Assembly (NCBI RefSeq): GCF_905171765.1
Contig: NC_053392.1
Span: 400,513,899-400,577,898 of the forward strand
DNA length: 64,000 nt
Reading direction: 5' to 3'
Source: Bufo bufo
Taxonomy: Eukaryota; Chordata; Amphibia; Anura; Bufonidae
Positions within the stretch are counted from its first letter, which is position 1. The number at the start of each line of letters is the position of its first letter. The notes under the pieces were generated by a model. The model ran no database searches and was not told the origin of the DNA. It saw only the letters and a list, made by a program, of their open reading frames with translations. A program made the position numbers and the translations under genes. Below are positions 45,500 through 58,202 of this stretch, one piece after another.

Positions 45500-47337
45500 A
45501 ATGAGTGATTGAGACAACTGGCGGATACTACAACATATACGAAACTGAAAGGAGATCCTGATGAACAATCAGGAACTGCTACAATATTGCAAAATTGGAT
45601 TTAAGAGAAATATTTTATTAAAACGGGAATATGACTTCATTTCCAAAACGCATCGTAGATTACCAGTTTTTTATTGCCTCCCTAAAGTGCATAAAGATCC
45701 TCAAAACCCTCCGGGTCGCCCTATAAATTCGGGCATGGGGTCATTGACTTCAAATCTGTCACAGTATATAGATAGAATGCTCGAACCATCAGTGAAAAAA
45801 AGTGCCTCATATGTAAAAGATACCACCCAAATTATCAAAATTTTTGAGAAATTGGAATGTAACCCAGAATGGATTATGGGCACGTTGGATGTGAACTCTC
45901 TATATACAGTAATCAATCACGAACAGGAAGTCGCAGCGATGAAAACTCAAATAGAAAAAAACAGTACATTACGTGTAGAACAGATAAATTATTTGGAAGA
46001 AGGGGTAAAATTCATATCGTCACTATTATTTTTTCTTTGAATCGAAATATTATCTCCAAACAAGGCGGACTGCCATGGGCACCAGGTTTGCCCCCAGTTA
46101 TGCTAATTTATTTATGACTAATTGGTAATACACTTATATATGCCGAAGGCTGGGGGCAGACCTGGTGCTCTGGCGGAGATTTATAGACGATATTATTTTT
46201 ATCTGGAAAAGCGGAAAAGAAGAACTTATGACCTTTTTAGACACCATTAACAATAATCCGTTTAATTTAAAATTTACCAGTAATATTAACAATGTAGAGA
46301 CCGAATATTTGGATCTATTGATCAAGAAGGAAGATGGGAGATATATATGTAGCACTTTTCAAAAGCCAACATCTAGAAATAGTTGCATATTATTCACCAG
46401 CTGCCATCTACCAAGATGGCTGCTAAATATCCAGATGGGACAATTTGGTAGGCTAAAGCGGAACTGCACTAAGGAGGAACAATTTGACGTGGAAGCTGAA
46501 GACATGAAAGTCTGTTTTTAAAACAAAAACTATCCCTTATGTATAATATAGGGATCCCTATCCAAAATAAGAGAGAAAGATAGAACTACTTTCTTTAAAT
46601 CCAAGAATGGAAATAAAAATGAAAATAATAGAAATTAAGTCATAAATTTGTAAGATGAAACTCCATGGATTATTTTGCCCTTTAATTCTTAATATAAGAA
46701 GGTGGAACTAATTATTAAGCGATATTAGCACTACATCCTAGATGATAAGACTATAGGTTCATTAGTCTCTAAAAACCCTCAATTTGTATACACAAAAGCC
46801 CAAAATTTAGGAAGTAAGGTAGCACCAACGACCAAACAAGTAATAAAAAAGAAAGCAATTTCACAACATTGGGATCACCTAAAATGATTCTATAGGTGTG
46901 GGAGGTGTTCCAATTGTAAACATACTACCTTCCAAAGAAAGACCACGGAAGTGCAATCTACTCAGAACAATTTCAAGATGGAAATAAATGAGCTTTTGAC
47001 GTGCAATTCCAGTAATGTACTGTATATAATTCAATGCCCTTGTGGCAAACAGTATATAGGGCGCACTAGATTACTAAAAACAAGAATAGCAGAACATGTC
47101 GCAAATATAAAGAAAGATTATGAAAAACATACTCTATCCAGACATTTTAAACATCACCATAATCAGAACCCCTCAGGTTTAACATTTATAGCATTCGAAA
47201 AGGTGACTAAACACTGGAGGGGAGGTGATCACATATCTAGGATGTCTCGACAAGAGTCAAGGAGGATTTTTGAGTTCGATACCATCCATCCAAGTGGTCT
47301 AAATGCAGAACTCGAAATCTTCGGTTTTCTCTAAAAT
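45500..47337 (+). pseudogene. Penelope-like copy 2: reverse transcriptase and GIY-YIG endonuclease
   Basis: The first frame, 45561-46040, has the PLE RT signature LPVFYCLPKVHK and RPINSGMGS, then the catalytic LDVNSLYT motif. The frame breaks near 46030. The second catalytic motif RRFIDDIIFIW opens 46165-46521, with KPTSRNS and HLPRWLLN. A degenerate linker follows (46522-46950), with a Cys-rich GRCSNC element just before the last frame. The nuclease frame 46951-47334 has LYIIQCPCGKQYIGRT, RIAEH, a DHISRMSRQESRRIFE segment and the family-typical end IFGFL. Together these would reverse-transcribe and nick target DNA. At least three breaks make it inactive. It is nearly identical to inverted copy 1 at 1142-2243. 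Confidence 0.9.
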
Positions 47338-49533
47338 TGGACGCCCCTGGCTGACGGACAACGGGGGTTTCTGTTTATCAGCACCCCCGCCTCCTATATA
47401 ACCACACACTTTCCTTAAGATTTATGCTTTTAGGAAAATATTTGAGGAGAAGAACCTCCGGAGGACATGCACATATATAATTTTATAAATAATTGAGGTG
47501 GGGCACACTCTAAAAGTATAGGGATCTTTATTAACATATAACACTATTTATCACAATACGATATGGTATCAGCATATATAAAAATATAGAATAGAAGAGC
47601 AGCAGATAAGTATTATCACCAATATTAAGATAGAAGGTTTAAAAGACAACAATAAATAAATACCAAGTAAAAATATATAATCGGACAATAAATATAACTA
47701 TGGATCCCAATAAATATGTTGCGGAGTTCATATAATCCGTAATAAATTGAACTGTTCAGTGATGATCATACAGGTTTATAATAATGATCGTACAGATAAT
47801 CCACTGATCGTGTTTGGTATATTAATCCATAATTTTTTGTTGCGGTAATGCAACTACTCCTCTCCTGCAAACAGTCCTTGATCACAACTGTTAACAATAG
47901 TCAGTATCCCAAGTGTGTTCAGCCTGAAGACAGTCCTTAATCACAATTGTTAACAATGGTCGATATCCCAAGCGTATTCAGCCTGAAGATTTTATTGAGC
48001 AATAAACTGGCTGTTCATACGCACAGCGGCGTCCCGCTGTATTTGCTATGAGAAGCGATCGCTTGGAAGAAGTATGCAAGATCTTACCCGAGGGTTTAGT
48101 TGTGCTGGATAATGAGCTCTCGACTCGGCTTGTCTGACTTGTCTCCGGTCTCAAGAGCTGATGTCCAAGTTTGAATTTTGGCGCCAGTGAAGTGTGTTTG
48201 CTACACGAGGTATGATCCGATCGTATAGTAGCGTTTAGATCACTGCGGCAATTCGTTGGTTTGGACGGCAATCTTCCAGACTTCCTCGGTCTTGCAGGGT
48301 CTCTCTTCCCAATGGGGGGATTAACACCAGACGCGTTTCGGGGATTTAAAGAATGACCCCTTCCTCAGTGGTTAGCATCCCCCTACTTGTGCTCCATCTT
48401 TATAGTGAATAAGGGATGCAGGAAAGGACTGGTTTGGAATCCAGGATTTCTAGGGATTGGGATACAGAAGAATTATTTCCAAATTTAAGCACATTTTAAC
48501 TCTTGCAGGCAGCCGAAGTTTAAACACAATATAAAAGGTGATATTTCTTGTGTCGGCTGTCTTATCCCAATAATGGTAGGAGTTCTTACAAACAAGATTA
48601 ATTAATACTTTATATAAGAAGAGAATAAATATAAAATATAAAATTAGATAGAGCTAGGGAAAATACATCAGAAAAGATCTTTAAAATACCAGTATAAAAC
48701 CATCCATATATAGGTATATCGATGAGTGGGAATATCTCTACTATCACAAAGTTCAACATTTCCTTTTAAAATCACATCATAAAAACGCATTGGTATCGCC
48801 TATATGTCAGTGCGGTTTCAGTGTATATCTGGGATGTTTTTTTTCCCTTTCTTAAAAGGTCGGGTAATTGTTTCAGTGTGTAAACATTTATATTACATTG
48901 GTCACTGATGCGGTTATAGCAGTGACTAACTATTATATAGTAGGGTTTTCTTTTTTTATTTATTTTATAGACCCTTATAGTCACATTCTGTAAGAACGCA
49001 TCAGAATGATGTACAACTGCGGTATTGGGCACATGTTGAGAAATATTTTTATGAGAAATATCAGGGGCATCTGAACATAAAATATCAGAGATGTCTAGGT
49101 GATATTAGCATACTTCCATATATACATATTTATTCAATTATTCAATCGGTTCTATAGGAATAGTCTACAGGGAACGCCTATAATTTCAATGCGGTTCTGG
49201 TGCGTTTAAATTTTACCGAAATAATTCTTGGTAATTTTTGACTTTTTTGAATTTTTTGAATTTTTTTAGTTTTTTTATTTGTGTGACTATAAACAGAACT
49301 TACAATCAATCTTATAGTGTATTCTCCAGAAGTAGATATGATGAAAACCGCACCAGAAACGTGCGGTCTGAATGCAGTTCAATACACTGCTCTGGATTCC
49401 TATTGTTATACAGATGTTCCTTCTTGATGTATTCTGTGTTTCTGCAGAATTAGTGGATGGGGGCCAAATGTAGAGGAAAAACTGTGCGACTATGAGATAT
49501 CGCACAGTTCATCATCGACAGATGGCACCCATC
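47338..49533 (-). other. 3' region of Penelope-like copy 3 and junction with copy 2
   Basis: No coding frame of note. The left part (to about 47510) trails copy 2. The rest lies downstream of the minus-strand copy 3 gene and is the natural place for its 3' untranslated region, which contains the hammerhead-like motif at 48321-48375. The exact boundary between the two elements is unresolved; a change near 47515 is likely. Confidence 0.45.
48321..48375 (-). ncRNA. Hammerhead-ribozyme-like motif of a Penelope-like element
   Basis: Minus strand, in order: stem I strand CTAACCA, core CTGAGGA (consensus CTGATGA, one change), stem II GGGG with a loop and CCCC, core GAAA, a minimal stem III closed by C-GC-G, the cleavage triplet GTC, and the returning stem I strand TGGTGTTA. 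PLEs are known to carry minimal hammerhead ribozymes with very short stem III. The U-to-G change in the core probably lowers or abolishes activity. Confidence 0.55.
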
Positions 49534-50630
49534 CTATAGGAAACCGAACAGTTCAAAGTCCGCATTCAGACCGGACGGTTGTACTGTATTTAATTCAAAG
49601 ATTCGTTTTGTTTCTAGGCGTGACATTTTCTCAACATGATTGCCACCCCTCCAGTCCTTTAGTATTTTATCTATTGCTGAAAATTTCAGGCAAGAGGGGT
49701 CTTGATTATGCTTTATTTTAAAGTGGTATGACAGTGAGTGATTTTCGAAACCCTTTTTTATGTTACCGATGTGTTCTGCAGTGTGTTTTTTCAGCGTTCT
49801 TTTTGTTCTTCCCACATACTGGAGCTTACAGGGACATTCAATCACGTAAATCACATCCTCTGTGCTGCAGGTGAGAAATTCATTGATTTTGTGACAGTGT
49901 TTATTTGTTGTTGATACGATTTCGGTTGTTTTTTTAGGGAATGAAGTTAATCTGCAATTACCACATCTGCCGCAACGGTAGAAGCCCTTAATATCCGCCC
50001 AAGATTGGATACTTGCCGTATGATTTTTCTTTATTTTTTGGACGGTAGGTGCAATTTTAATACTTAAATTAGGGGCCTTGGTGAACACAATTTTAGGTTT
50101 GACTGGTATCAGTGCACTCAATATCTTATCCTTTTTCAATAAATGCCAATGTTTATTGACAATAGACTGGATTTTCCTAAAATCCCCATTGAAGGGCAAA
50201 ATCAAACGCAAATTAGAATCCATTTGTTCAGCTTTTTTGTTTTGTTTAGCTTTTTTGTCAATGAAAAATTCCTCCCTGTTCATTTCTTTAACTTTACTGA
50301 GAGCCACATCCAGAATCTCTATGGGATATTTTTTCTCTAAGAATTGTTCTGTCATAGTTTTAGCTTCTTTTTCAAATTCCTCATTTTGTGTACAGTTCCG
50401 TTTGGATCTCCGTAGCTGTCCCTGCGGAATATTGATCAGCCAATTAGGGAGATGACAGCTATTAAATAAAATATAACTATTACAAGCTGTCGGTTTTACG
50501 TAAGTTGTGCATTGTAATTTGCCTCCTTGATTTAAAATCTGTAAGTCTAAAAATTCCAAGGATATTTGGCTGGTATTTCCTGTGAAAGTCAAATTCCACT
50601 CATTTACGTTAATATCACTTAAAAATTGAT
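49534..50630 (-). pseudogene. Penelope-like copy 3: 5'-truncated RT end with intact GIY-YIG endonuclease
   Basis: One long frame (352 codons, 50592-49534) without breaks. It begins in the RT region after the catalytic motifs (SLEFLDLQI, KPTACNSYI, HLPNWLINIP), continues through a basic linker and a Cys cluster CGRCGNC, and ends in a full GIY-YIG module (VIYVIECPCKLQYVGRT, TAEHIGNI, RGGNHVEKMSRLE, final FGFL). Upstream the element is cut at about 50630 by the truncated TTAA element, so the catalytic RT core is gone. It is clearly a different PLE family from copies 1 and 2 and looks younger, as the remaining frame is clean. Confidence 0.9.
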
Positions 50631-50631
50631 T

Positions 50632-52872
50632 CAGGGATTCACAAGTATTAATGGAAAATAGAGATATAATTTCAAAATTTCACTTTTTTGGCAGATTTTC
50701 CATTTTAATAATTTTTTTCCAGTTACAAAGCAAGGGTTAACAGCCAAGCCAAACTCAATATTTATGGCCCAGATTCTGTAGTTTACAGAAACACCCCATA
50801 TGTGGTGGTTAACTGCTGTACAGGATGAAAGGAATGCCATACGGTTTTTGGAAGGCAGGTTTTGCTGGACTGTTTTTTTTGACACCATGTCCCATTTGAA
50901 GCTCCCCTGATGCACCCCTAGAGTAGAAACTCCATAAAAGTGACCCCATCGAAGAAACTACACCCCTCAAGGTATTCAAAACTGATTTTACAAACGTCGT
51001 TAACCCTTTAGGTGTTCCACAAGAATTAATGAAATATAGAGATACAATTTCAAAATTTCACTTTTTTGGCAGATTTTCCATTTTAATAATTTTTTCCAGT
51101 TACAAAGCAAGGGTTAACAGCCAAACCAAACTAAATATTTATGGCCCTGATTCTGTAGTTTACAGAAACACCCCATATGTGGTCGTAAATCGCTGTACGG
51201 GCACACAGCAGGGCGCAGAAGGAAAGGAATGCCATACCGTTTTTGGAAGGCAGGTTTTGCTGGACTGTTTTTTTTTACACCATGTCCCATTTGAAGCCCC
51301 CCTGATGCACCCCTAGAGTAGAAACTGCAAAAAAGTGGCCCCATTTTAGAAACTAGGGGATAGGGTGGTAGTATTGTTGGTACTAGTTTAGGGTACATAT
51401 GATTTTTGGTTGCTCTATATTACACTTTTTGTGAGGCAAGATAACAAGAAGTAGCTGTTTTGGCACCATTTTTATTTTTTGTTATTTACAACATTCATCT
51501 GACAGGTTAGATCATGTGATATTTTTATAGAGCAGGTTGTCATGGATGCGTCGATACATAATATCTATACTTTGTTTTTATTTATGTAAGTTTTACACAA
51601 TGATTTCATTTTTGAAGGAAAAAAAAACATGTTTTAGTGTTTCCATAGTCTGAGAGACATAATTTTTTCCGTTTTTGGGGGCGATTACTTTGGGTAGGGT
51701 ATGATTTTTGCGGGATGAGATGACGGTTTTATTGGCACTATTTTGGGGTGCGTGTGACTTTTTGATCGCTTGCTATTACACTTTTTGTAATGTAAGGTGA
51801 CAAAAAATTGTTTATTTAGCACAGTTTTTATTTTTTATTTTTTACGGTGTTCATCTGAGGGGTTAGGTCATGTAATATTTTTATAGAGCCTGTCGATACG
51901 AACGCGGCGATACCAAATATGTATACTTTTTTTTTATTTATGTAAGTTTTACACAATAACAGCTTTTTTAAAACAAAAAAAATGATGTTTTAGTGTCTCC
52001 ATATTCTGAGCCATAGTTTTTTTTGGGCGATTGTCTCAGGTAGGGGCTCATTTTTGAGGGATGAGGTGACGGGTAGATTGGCACTATTTTGGTGGGCAAG
52101 CGCCTTTTTGATCGCTTGCTGTTGTACTTTTTGTGATGTAAGGTGACAAAATTTTTTATTTAGCACAGTTTTTATTTTTTTACGGTGTTCATCTGAGGGG
52201 TTGGGTCATGTGATATGCTCATAGAGCCGGTCGATACAGACACAGCGATACCTAATATGTATACTTTATATACCAATTTTTTTTAACTTTATTTGGGGAA
52301 AATTACATTTTTGTTTATTTTTACTTGTAACTTTGAATTTTTTGGGGGGAAAACTTTATTTTTTCAACTTTTTTTTTCACTTTCTTTTTTGTCCCACTTT
52401 GGGACTTGAACTTTTGGGGGTCTAATCCTTTACAATGCATTCCAATACTTCTGTATTGGAATGCATTAGCTGTATGAGTAATACACTGTGTATTACTCAT
52501 ACAGCTTCCGGCCTGTGAGATCCAGGGGGCTTCCTTCCTTAGGCATCACGCTGCCTTCCATGCCATCGGGTCCCCCCTACAGCGGCATGGGGACCCGATG
52601 GCACTGCCTGCCGCCGCCGCAACCGCAGGTAAAAGCCGCAAACCGCAGGTCTGAATTGACCTGCGGTTTGCGGCGATCGCCGACACGGGGGGTCACAGGA
52701 CCCCCTGCGCATTTAGCCAAGGTGCCTGCTCAATGATTTGAACAGGCACCGGGTCCCGAACACCGCCCGCCGGGCGGCGGTGATCGGAAATACACAGGAC
52801 GTACCGGTACGTCATGGGTCCTTAAGGACTCAGGAAACATGGCGTACCGGTGCGTCCTAAGTCCTTAAGGGG
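50632..52872 (+). mobile_element. TTAA-target element, 5'-truncated relative of 4224-7940
   Basis: Has the same landmark order as the first copy: two about 370-390-bp units, then about 353-bp units, then the GC-rich end. It lacks the palindrome and has fewer tandem units. The right end GTCCTTAAGGGG is followed by TTAA (52873-52876). The left end is abrupt against PLE copy 3. No gene inside. Confidence 0.8.
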
Positions 52873-52975
52873 TTAAAAGGACTCTTGGGTCTCTAACAAG
52901 TTTTTTCAATAAAATAATTAGTATTTCACTCCCTACAATATCTGTCCCTTCTTCAGCACAGCTCTCCCTGACTAA

Positions 52976-53462
52976 GGCCTATTGCACATGACCGTATGGC
53001 TTTTTCAGTGTTTTGCGGTCCGTTTTTCATGGATCTGTTGCTCCATTTTTTGTTTCCGTTGTGATTCCGTTTCTGTTCCGTTCCGTTTTTCCGTATGGCA
53101 TATACAGTATACAGTAATTACATAGATAAAATTGGGCTGGGCATAACATTTTCAATAGATGGTTCAGCAAAAAACGGAACGGAAACGGAAGACATACGGA
53201 TGCATTTCCGTATGTGTTCCGTTTTTTTTGCGGACCCATTGACTTGAATGGAGCCACGGAACGTGATTTGCGGGCAATAATAGGACATGTTATATGTTAA
53301 AACGGAACGGAAAAACGGAAATACGGAAACGGAATGCATACGGAGTACATTCTGTTTTTTTTGCGGAACCATTGAAATGAATGGTTCCGTATACGGACCG
53401 TATACGGAACGCAAAAAACGGCCAGTAAACGGGAAAAAAAAAACGTCCGTGTGCAGGAGGTC
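52976..53462. mobile_element. PIF/Harbinger MITE
   Basis: Flanked by TAA (52973-52975 and 53463-53465), the Harbinger target size. Ends are GGCCTATTGCACATGACCG on the left and the complement of GACCTCCTGCACACGGACG on the right. The interior is a CCGT/ACGG-rich palindrome. The first about 120 bp resemble the start of the transposase-bearing Harbinger element at 61577. Confidence 0.8.
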
Positions 53463-53465
53463 TAA

Positions 53466-53989
53466 GACTGAGCCGAACACATGTCATCGGGTGCCGCCCT
53501 CTGGATTTACAGCAGGCATCACCTGCGATCACCTCAGGTAGAAGGGAATACCCGTCCTGGAAGGGTGTGGATTGGCAGATCCCACTTCGAGTCCTATCTG
53601 CCAATCCAACTAAAATCCAGCCGGGAATTAATAAACAAAACTGTCTCAGCAAACTATGCTTTGCTGAGAAGACTGCCGCTCTCTTGATTTTAGCTGTCTC
53701 ACCCAGCTAAGGTACCTGAGTGGGATATACATGCCTTCCAGCACTGTTCCCATTACCACATATTGTTTATGGCTGATAAACAAAAACAGTTTTTTAGTTT
53801 TATTATACAGCATTTACATGTACCATGTAAGATAAATAATGAGAGATGCACCAATATCAGTTATATGGAGTTTTTTTTATTTCTTCAATAATTTCCTTTA
53901 AGAAAAAAGAATCCTTTATATTAGAGAAAAGGTTATTTCTTCCATTTTTTAACAAAACTAAATTTTAATTAATTTTTATTTATGTTTAT
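53466..53989 (+). other. Unassigned sequence
   Basis: About 520 bp with short chance frames only. No repeat, RNA gene or coding motif recognised. Confidence 0.4.
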
Positions 53990-54216
53990 GTAGAAGTGGA
54001 ACATCTCTCTCTTTTTGATGCAAAACAATCTTTATTACCATAAGCAAAATACAGGCAGATGTGACACATTTTTGATAAACAGCATTTTTTAACCTAGCAT
54101 AAAAAGTCTGTTTAGCCAAAAGATGTCACATCTGACTGTATTTTGCATATGGTAATAAAGTGAAGATTGTTTTGCACTTTGCCTTAAAAAGTGGGTGTTG
54201 TTCCACTTCTTCTACT
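53990..54216. repeat. Hairpin repeat, MITE-like
   Basis: Outer arms are TAGAAGTGGAACA and TGTTCCACTTCTTCTA. Inner arms pair GCAAAACAATCTTTATTACC with its complement near 54150-54175. The loop is about 60 bp. The target duplication is not clear. Confidence 0.55.
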
Positions 54217-54349
54217 TGAATATATGGACCTGCAACCCAGGATATAAGCACCACCACCTTCCAGGGCGAGGACAGATTAGCTCTACAAATTTTTATGTTT
54301 GCTAATCCTGCAAGGGGACATTGGCATGCAGTCGTTTGATTGCTTACAT

Positions 54350-55365
54350 TATACACTACTTAGGCATTGGCATCTTGATCACATTCACAAGAGTGCCGAT
54401 GGGTGACAAATAGACGATTCTGGAATTTAAGGAGTTAAATGGTTTGGATTGGTGGTTCTGCTGATCTGGGCCATTAGGGATTATCCAGATTACTGACAGC
54501 ACCAACAGATATTTGGGATGGGAGGATCCAGTCCATGGAGGAGATTTGGTGTATGATATCACATCATTAGGCTTTTTTTTTAAATAAAGTGTGCAGATAG
54601 AGGTGTGGGCCCACTTGGACCATTCAGATTGCAGCAAGTTCCCTCTCTACTGTGGTTTTCCATTTAAGCCTATATGGGTGTTTAGGAAAGGCCTTTAGTA
54701 GCGGCTCCCCAGGCACACAATTTTTCAAACGATGATAAAGAAAGAATAGTAAGAGAAGGGGAGATTTGCTGAGCAAACTGTTTCATTTTAAGATATCTAC
54801 AATGTGCTGAGGGAGGAATAGGGTGATTAACATGGAGCTCTAAAAAGTTTAAAGTGGTTTGGTCTACTATGTCCGCTATGTGGAAAAGTGATGACCAATG
54901 CCAAGGCTTACAGTAGTTATTTGAGGTGATAGGTGACTTCAAAGATCGTAAGTAAAAGGGGAATTACAGAGGGTCCATATACTGTATGTTTGTTATGGAG
55001 CACAGGGCCTAATAAAGGCCTAAATAGTGGTAAGGGAGTAGGGTGCCATAGTAGTGCACGTGGATGAATTGGGGCAGGCCATTTATTTCTGTCTATTTAT
55101 TATAGTCTAATAAAGTGGACCAGGAGGCCAGCTGTCTGAGATGGGTAATGTAACAGTATTTGGCAATATCAGGGAAAGCAAGCTCCCCTGCAACAAATTC
55201 AAGGACAACACCCTCCAAGAAATACAGTGATGTTTGTCGGACCAGACAACGTTGAGGAAGGATGGGTCTATGGTGTTGAGAGTAGGTTGTGGGATTGGGA
55301 GCTTTTCAAATAAGTTCATAAATTTGATTAGGCCCGAAATTTTAATAGTTGTAATTTTCTTTTAT
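54350..55365 (-). pseudogene. LINE (L1/Tx1-like) ORF2 C-terminal remnant
   Basis: Minus-strand fragments with many stops and shifts. At 55319-55107 the text resembles the post-RT region of L1-like ORF2 (a short Pro-rich stretch, then NVVWSDKHHCISWRVL). At 54942-54682 it ends in an HCRYLKMKQF motif, like the conserved RYLQ-x-(K/R)-H-F segment. Downstream pieces continue to about 54350. It is the 3' continuation of the LINE whose 5' part lies at 58671-60730; a TTAA element separates them. Confidence 0.6.
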
Positions 55366-55369
55366 TTAA

Positions 55370-58198
55370 AGGGTAACTGTCTGTTTTGTTTACCTTAGTT
55401 CCCTAGTTAATACTTTTGTATAGGTATTGAATTACCTAGTGATTGCAGCATGTTCTTTCATCCCCCAGGGATTTCAGTGGTGCTGCTAAAACAGCGTTGC
55501 TAGGTGTCCTCCATCTCCTATCTTCTATATACAGAAGATGGAGGACGTAGTAGTGGGCAGTAATGCTGTATGCACGCTCCCGTCGGACTGGGATAGTGCC
55601 GATATTCGCAAAAAAATTTGCGATCAATTACTCAGGTGGAAGAATGCTTATTTAACCGCCTCAGGACCGCCGCACGCAGGATTGCGTCCTGGCGGCGGCC
55701 CTGCTCTTCTGGGTGGACGCATATACGCGTCCTCTCGCGAGACGCGAGATTTCCTGTGAACGCGTGCACACAGGCGCGCGCGTTCACAGGATCGGAAGGT
55801 AAGCGAGTGGATCTCCAGCCTGCCAGCGGCGATCGTTCGCTGGCAGGCTGGAGATGCGATTTTTTTTAACCCCTAACAGGTATATTAGACGCTGTTTTGA
55901 TAACAGCGTCTAATATACCTGCTACCTGGTCCTCTGGTGGTCCCTTTTGTTTGGATCGACCACCAGAGGACACAGGCAGCTCTGTAAAGTTGCACCAATC
56001 ACCACACTACACTACACCCCCCCTGTCACTTATTAACCCCTAATTAACCCCTGATCACCCCATATAGACTCCCTGATCACCCCCCTGTCATTGATCATCC
56101 CCCTGTCATTGATCACCCCCTTGTAAGGCTCCATTCAGACGTCCGTATGATTTTTACGGATCCACTGATATATGGATCGGATCCGCAAAACACATACGGA
56201 CATCTGAATGGAGCCTTACAGGGGGGTGATCACCCCATATAGACGATACCACATGTGTGACACTTTTTTGCAGCCTAGGTGGGCAAAGGGGCCCACATTC
56301 CAAAGAGCACCTTTCGGATTTTACCGGCCATTTTTTACAGATTTTGATTTCAAACCTCTTCTCACGCATTCGGGCCCCTAAAATGCCAGGGTAGTATAAC
56401 TACCCCACAAGTGACCCCATTTTGGAAAGAAGACACCCCCAGGTATTTCGTGGTGGGCATAGTGAGTTCATGGAAGTTTTGATTTTTTGTCACAAGTTAG
56501 TGGAATATTAGACTTTGGAAGAAAAAAAAGAAAAAAAGAAAAATCATCATTTTCCACTAACTTGTGACAAAAAAGAAAAAATTCTAGGAACTCGCCATGC
56601 CCCTCACGGAATACCTTAGGGTGTCTTCTTTCCAAAATGGGGTCACTTGTGGGGTAGTTATACTGCCCTGGCATTCTAGGGGCCCTAATGTGTGGCAAGT
56701 AGTTTGAAATCAAAATGTGTAAAAAATGACCTGTGAAATCCTAAAGGTGCTCTTTGGAATGTGGGCCCCTTTGCCCACCTAGGCTGCAAAAAAGTGTCAC
56801 ATATGTGGTATTGCCGTACTCAGGAGAAGTTGGGCAATGTGTTTTGGGGTGTCATTTTACATATACCCATGCTGGGTGAGATAAATATCTTGGTCAAATG
56901 CCAACTTTGTATAAAAAAATGGGAAAAGTTGTCTTTTGCCAAGATATTTCTCTCACCCAGCATGGGTATATGTAAAATGACACCCCAAAAAACATTGCCC
57001 AACTTCTCCTGAGTACGGCAATACTACATGTGTGACACTTTTTTGCAGCCTAGGTGGGCAAAGGGGCCCACATTCCAAAGAGCACCTTTCGGATTTCACC
57101 GGCCATTTTTTACAGATTTTGATTTCAAACTACTTCGCACACATTTGGGCCCCTAAAATGCCAGGGCAGTATAACTACCCCACAAGTGACCCCATTTTGG
57201 AAAGAAGACACCCTAAGGTATTTCGTGATGGTCATAGTGAGTTCATGGAAGTTTTTATTTTTTGTCACAAGTTAGTGGAATATGAGACTTTGTAAGAAAA
57301 AAATATATAAAATCATAATTTTCCGCTAACTTGTGACAAAAAATAAAAAGTTTTATGAACTCACTATGCCCATCAGCGAATACCTTAGGGTGTCTACTTT
57401 CCGATATGGGGTCATTTGTGGGGTTTTTCTACTGTCTGGGCATTGTAGAACCTCAGGAAACATGACAGGTGCTCAGAAAGTCAGAGCTGCTTCAAAAAGC
57501 GGAAATTCTCATTTTTGTACCATAGTTTGTAAACGCTATAACTTTTACCCAAACCATTTTTTTTTACCCAAACATTTTTTTTTATCAAAGACATGTAGAA
57601 CAATAAATTTAGAGAAAAAATTATATATGGATGTCGTTTTTTTTGCAAAATTTTGCAACTGAAAGTGAAAAATGTTATTTTTTGGCAAAAAAATTGTTAA
57701 ATTTCGATTAATTACAAAAAAAGTAAAAATGTCAGCAGCAATGAAATACCACCAAATGAAAGCTCTATTAGTGAGAAGAAAAGGAGGTAAAATTCATTTG
57801 GGTGGTAAGTTGCATGACCGAGCAATAAACGGTGAAAGTAGTGTAGGTCAGAAGTGTAAAAAGTGGCCTGGTCATTAAGGGTGTTTAAGGTAGGGGGGCT
57901 GAAGTGGTTAAGTTTGGAGAAAGCCGATTGGCAGGGGTGAGGCTGCGCGTTCCCGAGATGAGCCAAATTAATTTTGGGTAGTTAGGGAGGGAGGTCTTAG
58001 CCTCAGGGTAAGGGCATCAGTGGCCATCTTGAGAAGATAGTCAGAAAGAAGTCTTATGAGGAGCGGTTTATGGACTATGGACGGAATCTTATTAAACAAG
58101 TGGTATGTGAACACAATAATTAGTGATTATGAATTATCACCACACAGCAACAACATATATAAAAAATTTATTTTGAGCGAAAATATGACAGTTATCCT
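55370..58198. mobile_element. TTAA-target MITE inserted in the LINE, itself carrying a second TTAA element
   Basis: TTAA at 55366-55369 and 58199-58202, with inverted ends AAGGGTAACTGTC on the left and the complement of AAGGATAACTGTC on the right. Without the inner element (55656-57907) it would be about 580 bp. The left part contains a small hairpin (CCTCCATCT / AGATGGAGG) near 55510-55550. The ends resemble T2/Kolobok-type MITEs. Confidence 0.6.
55656..57907. mobile_element. 2.25 kb TTAA-target non-autonomous element with long internal inverted repeats
   Basis: TTAA at 55652-55655 and 57908-57911. The ends are imperfect: CCGCCTCAGGACC on the left, and CCACTTCAGCCCC read inward from the right. 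The interior consists of direct and inverted copies of a block containing AAGAGCACCTTTCGG, AGTGACCCCATTTTGG and a ACTTGTGACAAAAAA segment. Arms of about 320 bp (about 56590-56905 and 56930-57240) face each other around 56918. No transposase; the open frames are arm translations. Confidence 0.75.
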
Positions 58199-58202
58199 TT
58201 AA

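Noticed and set aside
56154..57295. Frames on both strands with similar proteins
   Set aside because: They are translations of facing inverted-repeat arms in a TTAA element.
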